Assembly (NCBI GenBank): GCA_011390075.1
Contig: JAABTA010000083.1
Span: 1 to 5,157 of the forward strand
From: Helicobacteraceae bacterium
GTDB taxonomy: Bacteria > Campylobacterota > Campylobacteria > Campylobacterales > SZUA-545
Direction: 5' to 3'
Length of the DNA stretch: 5,157 nt
The translations under genes were made by a program, and so were the position numbers. Of this stretch, positions 1 through 5,157 are shown piece after piece; position 1 is the first letter of the stretch; the number at the start of each line of letters is the position of its first letter. Below the pieces are notes generated by a model, which did not search any database, was not told the DNA's origin, and saw only the letters and a list, made by a program, of their open reading frames with translations.

Positions 1-705
1 AAAATGAGAGACTCAAGTGAGACAATTAAAAACTACTTCCGGGTGCTTATTAAAAGAATGACTCCTGTAAGACCTGAGTTTCAACTAAGCAAACCCAATA
101 AAAAGATCTTTATGCTTGTAGGGCCAACAGGTGTTGGAAAAACAACAACCCTAGCAAAATTAGCAGCAAAATTTGCTATTAAAGAGAACTATAAAGTAGG
201 CATTATCACCCTTGATACTTACAGAATTGGAGCAGTAGAGCATGTAATGTTTTATGCGAAGACCATGAAGCTCCCAATAGAACAGGTTTCAGACCCAGGA
301 GATTTTGGTGCAGCCATTAGCGCTTTAAAGCATTGTGACTATATTCTTATTGATACCGCAGGATGTTCCCAGCACGATGAGGAGAAACTCAATAAAATCA
401 AACAGTTTCTCAATGTGGAGAGCCACACCTCTATTGATGTGAAGCTCTGTATCTCCTCCAATACAAAACTTGATGATCTTAAGACAATCTATAGAAATTT
501 TTCTCATTTGCATATTGACTCAATTATTGCCACAAAATTTGACGAAACATCAACTTTTGGAAATCTTTTTAGTCTCGTATATGACACCAAAAAACCACTG
601 AGCTACTTCTCCGTAGGGCAAGAGGTTCCAGATGATTTAAAAGCTGCTGATGGGGACTATTTTGTCCGCTGTATGCTCGATGGCTTTTATAAAGAAGAGC
701 AGTAG
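1..705 (+). CDS. flhF: FlhF, flagellar-placement SRP-type GTPase (5'-truncated by window edge)
   Basis: C-terminal part of FlhF, the SRP54/FtsY-family GTPase that marks the cell pole for flagellar assembly. The frame is open to the first base of the window, so the ATG at base 4 is probably internal. About 230 residues are present, against the roughly 400–460 usual for the family; the N-terminal basic region and most of the N domain lie outside. Numbering from that ATG, the NG-domain motifs appear in order: P-loop GPTGVGKTT (40–48), DTYRIGA (71–77), G3 DTAG followed by CSQ (117–123), G4 TKFDET (177–182) and the closing SVGQEVPDDL (203–212). DTYRIGA and GQEVPDDL separate FlhF from Ffh and FtsY, where the last motif differs. 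The stop TAG directly abuts the flhG ATG, and FlhG is the known regulator of FlhF GTPase activity. All nucleotide-binding motifs look intact. Confidence 0.95.
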   Translation, partial: KMRDSSETIKNYFRVLIKRMTPVRPEFQLSKPNKKIFMLVGPTGVGKTTTLAKLAAKFAIKENYKVGIITLDTYRIGAVEHVMFYAKTMKLPIEQVSDPGDFGAAISALKHCDYILIDTAGCSQHDEEKLNKIKQFLNVESHTSIDVKLCISSNTKLDDLKTIYRNFSHLHIDSIIATKFDETSTFGNLFSLVYDTKKPLSYFSVGQEVPDDLKAADGDYFVRCMLDGFYKEEQ

Positions 706-1569
706 ATGCAACATCAAGCCCATAAACTTACAGAACTTGTCAAAGAGAAAAAGCACCAAAACTTCTCCACTAGATTTATCGCCATCACTAGTGGCAAAGG
801 TGGTGTAGGCAAAACAACTATTAGTGCCAATTTAGGCTATGTCCTAGCCAGTAGTGGATTTAAGGTGGCGCTTTTTGATGCAGACATTGGTCTTGCCAAC
901 TTAGATGTGGCTCTAGGTGTACGGACAGAAGATACTATTTTAGATGTATTAAAGGGGAGCAAAAGACTTAAAGACATTATTGTCAATGTAAGCGAAAACC
1001 TCTACTTAATTCCTGGTGAAAGCGGAGAGGAGATACTCAAATTTGGAGATGACTTTATCCTAGATAAGTTCTTCGAAGAGGAGAATATGTTTAATGACTT
1101 TGATTATGTCATCGTCGATACAGGAGCAGGCATTGGAGAGAGTGTGCAAAACTTTTTAGTTGCTTCTGATGAGATAATTATCGTCACTGTCCCTGAACCT
1201 AGTGCGATTACCGATGCGTACGCTTTAATTAAAGTGATGAGTGAAAAAAATGGAAAGCTTAATCTCTTAGTCAATCAAGTAAGAAGCGAAAAAGAGGCAA
1301 ACTCAGTCTACAAAAAGATTACAACCGTTGCCAGTAAAAATATAGAAAACTGCAACATAAACTTGCTTGGAGCTATTAATAGAGATGAGAATATAGAAAA
1401 ATCGATACGAAAAAGAGTTCTTTTTGCCAAAGAGTTTCCTCAAACCCTTCCTTCAAGCCAGCTTAATAGAATTTCCACATTAATAGTCAGCAACATGGAA
1501 CACAATATGCTTTTAGAAGAGGAACAGGGATTTGTCAGGTTTTTTAGAAAACTTTTAGGAAAGTTTTAA
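706..1569 (+). CDS. flhG: FlhG (YlxH/MinD-like), flagellar-number ATPase
   Basis: MinD/ParA-family ATPase that limits flagellar number by acting with FlhF and C-ring proteins at the membrane. It has 287 residues, normal for the family. Visible motifs are the deviant Walker A KGGVGKTT (31–38, signature lysine K31), the switch I motif DADIGLANLD (58–67) and Walker B DYVIVDTGAG (133–142). The last 14 residues, QGFVRFFRKLLGKF (274–287), form an amphipathic basic helix like the membrane-targeting sequence of MinD. The N-terminal HQAHKLTEL (3–11) resembles the DQAxxLR-type motif with which FlhG stimulates FlhF GTPase, which supports the ATG at 706 as the true start. The ATG follows the flhF stop with no gap; only a weak GAAGAG lies upstream (694–699), so translational coupling to flhF is likely. 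ParA and MinD are less likely given the neighbours. Confidence 0.95.
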   Translation: MQHQAHKLTELVKEKKHQNFSTRFIAITSGKGGVGKTTISANLGYVLASSGFKVALFDADIGLANLDVALGVRTEDTILDVLKGSKRLKDIIVNVSENLYLIPGESGEEILKFGDDFILDKFFEEENMFNDFDYVIVDTGAGIGESVQNFLVASDEIIIVTVPEPSAITDAYALIKVMSEKNGKLNLLVNQVRSEKEANSVYKKITTVASKNIENCNINLLGAINRDENIEKSIRKRVLFAKEFPQTLPSSQLNRISTLIVSNMEHNMLLEEEQGFVRFFRKLLGKF

Positions 1570-1603
1570 CCTCAGATCTTGAATCATCTTTCAAAGTAGA
1601 GCT

Positions 1604-1978
1604 ATGATAAAAACGGAAAATTTTATTTACTTTTTGACTGTTTGCGGATTTTTTATAGGTTTAATCTTCTCTGTTCTCTCTCATATTGAGCCAATTCATA
1701 TGGTATGGAGTACAATTATAATTACAGTTTTGTTCTATATTGTCTCTTTAGCATCCTCTGGTTTTTTTATTAAAAACTCAGAACTCAAAGCATCTTACAC
1801 TCTTAAGAGTGATTTCTATGACTACCAGCTTGGAAAAGCTATGGGACAGATTGAGAAAAGAGAGAACTTTTTAAGAGATTCTCAAAGATACATTAGAGAC
1901 CTAGAGAGAGAGCTCTATCAAGCCAATGAGTTTGATGTTGAACAGAGCACAAAAAATACGAAAGAGGAGATAGAGTAA
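1604..1978 (+). CDS. Conserved two-helix membrane protein of the flhG–fliA interval, function unknown
   Basis: A 124-residue protein I cannot assign a function. It has two hydrophobic segments, roughly residues 7–27 and 33–56, separated by a short loop (HIEPIH). A charged, probably cytoplasmic tail follows; residues about 78–110 are rich in E, R, K and Q with heptad-like spacing (EKRENFLRDSQRYIRDLERE) and may form a coiled coil. No signal peptidase or lipobox site is seen. It lies 34 bp after flhG and overlaps fliA by one base, so it is part of the operon. From memory, C. jejuni (Cj0062c) and H. pylori (HP1033) carry a small protein at the same place; homology is inferred from position and topology, not from an alignment. 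The ribosome-binding site is weak (AAGTAGAG, 1594–1601). A role in flagellar placement or membrane anchoring of FlhF/FlhG is only a guess from context. Confidence 0.85.
   Translation: MIKTENFIYFLTVCGFFIGLIFSVLSHIEPIHMVWSTIIITVLFYIVSLASSGFFIKNSELKASYTLKSDFYDYQLGKAMGQIEKRENFLRDSQRYIRDLERELYQANEFDVEQSTKNTKEEIE
1964..1970 (+). promoter_or_regulatory. Ribosome-binding site for fliA
   Basis: GAGGAGA lies 7 bases before the fliA ATG at 1978 and inside the last codons of the membrane-protein gene. It is the best Shine–Dalgarno match among the plus-strand genes here. Together with the TAATG stop/start overlap it fixes the fliA start and suggests coupled translation. Confidence 0.75.
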
Positions 1979-2676
1979 TGGCAAGCGCTAAAAGTAGTGT
2001 CAGTGCATATAAAGAGACTTGTTTAGACAATCAAAATAATTTAGCTGTTCAATATCTTCCTGCAGTTAAGGCAATGTCATATAGGCTCAAAGAGAGACTC
2101 CCCTCAAGCATTGACGCTACAGATCTCATCTCCATTGGAGCAGAAGAGTTAATTAAGTTAGCAAGACGATACGATGCTGATTTAAATGACTCTTTTTGGG
2201 GCTACGCAAAAAAGAGGGTCTATGGAGCTATGCTTGACTTTTTACGAAGCCTCGACACTGTAAGCCGAACCGATCGAAAACTGATTAAAGATGTGGAAAA
2301 AGCCATCATTGCCTACCATAGCGATCACGAAGAGGAGCCAACAGATGAGTGGCTTGCTAAACATCTTGAAGAAGAGATTATCAAGGTGCAAAAAGCACGA
2401 AGCGCTGCTGACACTTATGGACTTATGCCTATCGATGAGCAGATGCAGATCTTTGGAGACGAAGATACCGAAGACTCAGTAGAACAAGAGGAACTTGTAG
2501 ATATTGTCAGAGATATTTTGGGAAAGATGCCAGAGAGAGAACAGATGATTATCCAACTCTACTTTTTTGAAGAGCTCAACCTCAAAGAGATTAGTGAGAT
2601 CTTAAACATTACAGAGTCAAGAATCTCTCAGATTATCAAAACAATCACAAGAAAAATAAGAGAACAGGTAAAGTAG
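1978..2676 (+). CDS. fliA: FliA, flagellar sigma factor sigma-28
   Basis: RNA polymerase sigma factor of the sigma-28 (FliA/WhiG) group, which directs transcription of late flagellar genes such as the major flagellin and is held in check by the anti-sigma factor FlgM. It has 232 residues, typical for FliA. Region 2 spans about 22–95 and includes DLISIGAEELIKLARRYD (49–66) and FWGYAKKRVYGAMLDFLRS (73–91), which track the E. coli FliA sequence closely. Region 3 covers about 96–150. Region 4 (about 175–230) holds EREQMIIQLYFFEELNLKEI (186–205) and the helix-turn-helix around ITESRISQI (211–219). No region 1.1 is present, as expected for this class. The start overlaps the upstream stop (TAATG) behind a good ribosome-binding site. 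Being embedded between flhG and fliM implies that its transcription follows the early flagellar operon rather than a separate visible promoter. Confidence 0.97.
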   Translation: MASAKSSVSAYKETCLDNQNNLAVQYLPAVKAMSYRLKERLPSSIDATDLISIGAEELIKLARRYDADLNDSFWGYAKKRVYGAMLDFLRSLDTVSRTDRKLIKDVEKAIIAYHSDHEEEPTDEWLAKHLEEEIIKVQKARSAADTYGLMPIDEQMQIFGDEDTEDSVEQEELVDIVRDILGKMPEREQMIIQLYFFEELNLKEISEILNITESRISQIIKTITRKIREQVK

Positions 2677-2681
2677 TTTAG

Positions 2682-3764
2682 ATGGCTGATATTCTAAGTC
2701 AAGACGAAATTGATGCACTCTTAGATGCTGTTGATGACGATGACCTAGACGCAGATGATGGCGATTTAGACGATAATAGCCCATCCTCCGTTAATCAAGA
2801 AGACCAGCGACATGTAACCCTCTATGACTTTAAAAGACCCAATAGAGTTTCAAAAGAGCAATTAAGAACCTTTCGTTCTATCCATGATAAAATGGTGCGA
2901 ACTCTCTCTAGCCAGATCTCATCTACTATGCGCTCTATTGTTGAAATTCAGCTCCACTCAGTTGATCAGATGACCTATGGAGAGTTTTTAATGAGTCTGC
3001 CTTCTCCAACATCGTTTAATGTCTTCTCCATGAAACCACTAGAGGGCAGTGGTGTATTAGAGATCAACCCATCCATTGCTTTTCCTATGATAGATAGACT
3101 CTTAGGAGGAAAAGGCGAAGCCTACGACTCCAACAGAGACTTTACCGATATTGAGTTTAATCTATTAGACACAATTCTTAGAGTCATTATGCAAAACCTC
3201 AAAGAGGCTTGGGCGCAGGTGACAGAGTTTTTTCCTGTGGTAGATGCAAGAGAGTCTAGCCCAAATGTTATTCAGATTGTGGCACAAAACGAGATTGTTG
3301 TTATGGTGGTGATGGAGATAATCATTGGGCACACCAGTGGGATGATGAATATCTGTTATCCTGTGATTGCTCTTGAGCCGATTCTATCAAAACTTGCAGC
3401 TAGAGACATTTTAGTCAGTGAGAAAAACTCTAAAAAGAGTAGAAATAACGAACTGCAAGCGCTCCTTGGTGGGGCAAAAGTTGGTGTGGAAGCTATTGTT
3501 GGGGATGCTGAACTTACTCTAGGGGAGATGCTAGAGGTGAAAAATGATGATATAATTATCCTCAATAGACCAGCAGATGATACTGTGATTCTTTGTGTTG
3601 ATGGAAGAGATAAATTTGTTGGGGAACTTGGGTTGCATAGATTTAGAAAAACTGTCAAGGTAAATAAACTTATCCATACAGAACATGATGATGTGAAAGA
3701 GCTACTCAAATCTCTAGAACACGAAAGACAGTTAAAAATTCAAGCATTTAAAGGTGAAAGTTAA
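2682..3764 (+). CDS. fliM: FliM, flagellar motor switch protein
   Basis: C-ring protein that receives phospho-CheY and, through FliG, sets the direction of motor rotation. It has 360 residues, slightly above the usual 320–350. The N-terminal LSQDEIDALLDAV (5–17) is the classic CheY-docking motif. It is followed by a very acidic, Asp-rich linker (about 17–32). The middle CheC-like domain runs from about 45 to 240 and contains the LLGGKG motif (140–145, the GGxG site for FliG contact). The C-terminal SpoA domain covers about 265–335 (VEAIVGDAELTLGEMLEV onward). The fliA stop is 5 bp upstream, and a modest AGGTAA (2666–2671) lies 10 bases before the ATG. The gene overlaps fliY by one base. Nothing looks truncated. 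Confidence 0.97.
   Translation: MADILSQDEIDALLDAVDDDDLDADDGDLDDNSPSSVNQEDQRHVTLYDFKRPNRVSKEQLRTFRSIHDKMVRTLSSQISSTMRSIVEIQLHSVDQMTYGEFLMSLPSPTSFNVFSMKPLEGSGVLEINPSIAFPMIDRLLGGKGEAYDSNRDFTDIEFNLLDTILRVIMQNLKEAWAQVTEFFPVVDARESSPNVIQIVAQNEIVVMVVMEIIIGHTSGMMNICYPVIALEPILSKLAARDILVSEKNSKKSRNNELQALLGGAKVGVEAIVGDAELTLGEMLEVKNDDIIILNRPADDTVILCVDGRDKFVGELGLHRFRKTVKVNKLIHTEHDDVKELLKSLEHERQLKIQAFKGES
3751..3757 (+). promoter_or_regulatory. Ribosome-binding site for fliY
   Basis: AAGGTGA lies within the last codons of fliM, 6 bases before the fliY ATG at 3764. It supports that start and, with the TAATG junction, coupled translation of the two switch proteins. Confidence 0.7.
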
Positions 3765-4657
3765 TGGAAGCATTTGTAGATCTCTTAAAAGGTGAGATTG
3801 GAGCAACAATCAATGGTCTAATTGGTGTAGAGCCTGAGGTAGATCTAAAAGAGATAGAGGAGCTAAACGCCGACTCAAATATTATTCCACCTACTACTAA
3901 AATGGAGATTTCTGTTACTGGAGACTTTGAAGCAAAGGTGCTCGTTCTTGTTCCACCAAAACTTGCCACAGCTCTTAGTGATATGATGCTTGGTGGTGAT
4001 GGGGAAGAGAAAGACACAATGGAAGACGATGATATTGACGCCATCAAAGAGGTGGTCTCTAATATCTTGGGCTCCATATCCAACTCCCTTAATTCCCAAA
4101 ATGAAATCCCTAAACTCAATTTCTCCATCTCGGACGCTATTTTTGTAGCAGAAGAGGAGACCTCACTTGCAGATTATGGAAAAATGGCCATCTATGACTT
4201 TAAAATTAATGCCATAGAAAATATTATTATGTTTGCTTTTGACAAAGACTTTGTAGAAAAGATTGAGGGAAGCGATGAGGAGCCTCAAGAAAAAGAGAGT
4301 GCTCCAGAAAGCGCAAAAGAGAGTGGTGGTGGCAATGTAATACAGTCCTCTTCTAGCGATGGTCGCGATGATGCGAGTCTCTCCCCTGAAGAGATAAAAA
4401 ATATCTCTTTACTCATGGATGTCAAACTGACGCTCCGAGTAAGAATTGGCCAAAAAAGGATGCTCTTAAGAGATGTCATTGGCATGGATATTGGCTCTAT
4501 TGTGGAGCTCGACCAGCTTGCCAACGAACCCCTTGATATTTTAGTGGATAATAAAAAAATTGCTGAGGGAGAGGTGGTCATTGTAGATGGGAACTTTGGT
4601 ATTCAAATCACATCTATTGGCACCAAAAAAGAGAGACTCCAACAACTCAAGGGCTAG
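3764..4657 (+). CDS. fliY: FliY, CheC-like/SpoA flagellar motor switch protein
   Basis: C-ring protein with a CheC-like N-terminal/middle region (about 1–165) and a FliN-type SpoA domain (about 213–290, starting LLMDVKLTLRVRIGQKRMLL). A low-complexity linker rich in E and S (about 168–210) joins them. It has 297 residues. There is no FliM-type CheY-docking sequence at the N terminus, unlike Bacillus FliY. The CheC phosphatase pattern (D/S-x3-E-x2-N) is imperfect: near the N terminus EIGA (11–14) stands where EIGN would be expected, and the second helix reads DAIKEVVSN (92–100), with the Asn one place further than the pattern. Whether it dephosphorylates CheY is therefore open. In Campylobacterota FliY normally coexists with a separate FliN encoded elsewhere. 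The gene starts by a one-base overlap with fliM and ends in tandem stops TAG TAA, the first shared with the convergent gene. Confidence 0.93.
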   Translation: MEAFVDLLKGEIGATINGLIGVEPEVDLKEIEELNADSNIIPPTTKMEISVTGDFEAKVLVLVPPKLATALSDMMLGGDGEEKDTMEDDDIDAIKEVVSNILGSISNSLNSQNEIPKLNFSISDAIFVAEEETSLADYGKMAIYDFKINAIENIIMFAFDKDFVEKIEGSDEEPQEKESAPESAKESGGGNVIQSSSSDGRDDASLSPEEIKNISLLMDVKLTLRVRIGQKRMLLRDVIGMDIGSIVELDQLANEPLDILVDNKKIAEGEVVIVDGNFGIQITSIGTKKERLQQLKG

Positions 4658-4691
4658 TAAAGATACTCTTTACTAAGCTCACTTATTTTTT
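4651..4691 (+). terminator. Probable intrinsic terminator of the flagellar operon
   Basis: A perfect 9-bp inverted repeat pairs 4655–4663 (TAGTAAAGA) with 4667–4675 (TCTTTACTA) around a 3-base loop. With one bulged A at 4676 the stem extends by four more pairs (4651–4654 with 4677–4680, one of them G·U). A run of six T's follows at 4686–4691, five bases beyond the stem. The hairpin begins at the fliY stop codon and lies inside the last codons of the minus-strand HIT gene. The T-run is slightly far from the stem, and there is no clear T-run on the other strand, so it is mainly a plus-strand terminator. The AT-rich inner stem tempers the confidence. Confidence 0.65.
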
Positions 4692-5154
4692 CATAGATCT
4701 TTTGAAAATCTGTAGAATAGACTCTAGATGCTCCAACGGCTGTTATAAAGTTGGTATCTCTAGGAAACCTTGGCACTAAGTGCATATGCACATGCTCTGC
4801 AATCCCAGCGCCACCACACTCACCTAAATTCATTCCCAAGTTCACTCCTCCAGATCCAAACCCCTCTTTTAACATTTTCACTCCCCTTTGTGCTAGATCT
4901 GCCACTCTTAGCCACTTCTCTTTGGAGAGTGTTTCGATGGCGTTAGTGTGCTGGTGAGGAATAAACATAATATGCCCTGGCGTATAGGGATAGCGGTTCA
5001 TCACTCCAAAGCAGAACTCATCCCTGTAAAACACATGGTTTTCTTTGTCATTGAAACTATTTTTTGCAATGTGACAAAAGACACATCCTGCAACCTTTTT
5101 CCCTGCTACATACTCACTTCTCCACGGCGCATATAAATGATCCAAATTTCCCAC
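4654..5154 (-). CDS. HIT (histidine triad) family hydrolase, Ap4A-phosphorylase-like
   Basis: Small nucleotide-binding protein of the HIT superfamily; relatives cleave dinucleoside polyphosphates such as Ap4A or other nucleotide conjugates in the cytoplasm. Numbering from the GTG at 5154 (166 residues), CVFC (24–27) is a probable metal-binding pair. MNRYPYTPGHIMFIPHQH (52–69) carries the conserved Asn and PGH segment. GVNLGMNLGECGGAGIAEHV (103–122) leads into the catalytic triad HVHMH (121–125), then LVPRFPRDTNF (126–136). The N-terminal HLYAPWRSEYV matches the family opening. The start is unsure: GTG at 5154 is near the window edge and the frame stays open beyond it, but TTG at 5145 preceded by AAGGTGG would give MDHLYAPWR, the more family-like N terminus. 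The exact substrate cannot be told. The gene converges on fliY, shares its stop palindrome, and has no evident flagellar role. Confidence 0.93.
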   Translation of the reverse strand: MGNLDHLYAPWRSEYVAGKKVAGCVFCHIAKNSFNDKENHVFYRDEFCFGVMNRYPYTPGHIMFIPHQHTNAIETLSKEKWLRVADLAQRGVKMLKEGFGSGGVNLGMNLGECGGAGIAEHVHMHLVPRFPRDTNFITAVGASRVYSTDFQKIYEKISELSKEYLY

Positions 5155-5157
5155 CTT
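5151..5157 (-). promoter_or_regulatory. Candidate ribosome-binding site for the HIT gene
   Basis: Read on the minus strand, the window edge is AAGGTGG, five bases before a TTG at 5145–5143. This is a good Shine–Dalgarno match at good spacing, and it contains the GTG at 5154 that would otherwise be taken as start. It favours initiation at TTG 5145. The sequence beyond the edge is needed to exclude an upstream ATG. Confidence 0.45.

Noticed and set aside
352..372. FlhF G3 motif reading DTAGCSQ, with Cys where many SRP GTPases have Arg
   Set aside because: Small residues occur at this place in FlhF proteins of this group as I recall them, and the other GTP-binding motifs are intact; not a sign of inactivation.
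1548..1567. Inverted repeat AAAACTTT / AAAGTTTT with a 4-base loop at the end of flhG, as a possible terminator
   Set aside because: The stem has one G·C pair, no T-run follows, and the bases encode the amphipathic C-terminal helix of FlhG, which explains them. Termination here would cut the operon before fliA.
1570..1603. The 34-bp gap between flhG and the membrane-protein gene as a promoter
   Set aside because: I see no sigma-70 -10/-35, sigma-54 (GG-N10-GC) or sigma-28 pattern in it, and 34 bp is short.
3356..4128. Long minus-strand open frames opposite fliM and fliY (and others opposite flhF)
   Set aside because: They are rich in Ser, Ile and Phe from reverse reading of real codons, show no recognisable domain, and the plus-strand genes fully account for the region.
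4751..5136. Plus-strand open frames opposite the HIT gene
   Set aside because: They are shadows of a clear HIT protein with an intact HVHMH triad on the other strand.

Overview
The window is a stretch of flagellar chromosome from a member of the Campylobacterota (the former Epsilonproteobacteria). The order flhF – flhG – small two-helix membrane protein – fliA – fliM – fliY is, from memory, the same as in Campylobacter jejuni (around Cj0064c–Cj0059c) and Helicobacter pylori (around HP1035–HP1030). The base composition is AT-rich, but not strikingly so. The genus cannot be fixed by reading alone; a free-living relative such as a Sulfurimonas/Sulfurovum-type organism is a guess.

Layout: bases 1–4657 hold six plus-strand genes in one compact run. 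The first, flhF, is cut by the left edge and lacks its N-terminal part. Junctions are tight: 0 bp between flhF and flhG, 34 bp before the membrane protein, a 1-bp TAATG overlap into fliA, 5 bp into fliM, and a 1-bp TAATG overlap into fliY. This looks like one operon with translational coupling. On the minus strand, a HIT-family (histidine triad, Ap4A-hydrolase/phosphorylase-like) gene converges on fliY. The two genes share a CTAG palindrome in which each reads its own TAG stop. A strong hairpin followed by six T's starts at this shared stop and probably terminates the flagellar operon inside the 3' end of the HIT gene. No stretch longer than 34 bases lacks a gene.

How the genes work together: FlhF (SRP-type GTPase) and FlhG (MinD-type ATPase) set the place and number of polar flagella. 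FliA is sigma-28, which transcribes late flagellar genes. FliM and FliY are C-ring (switch) proteins; FliM carries the N-terminal phospho-CheY docking motif, and FliY combines a CheC-like middle with a FliN-type SpoA domain. The membrane protein between flhG and fliA has no function I can assign, but its conserved position makes it the least explained gene here. The window is otherwise a well-known flagellar locus, and I do not see a new defence, mobile or RNA-based system in it.
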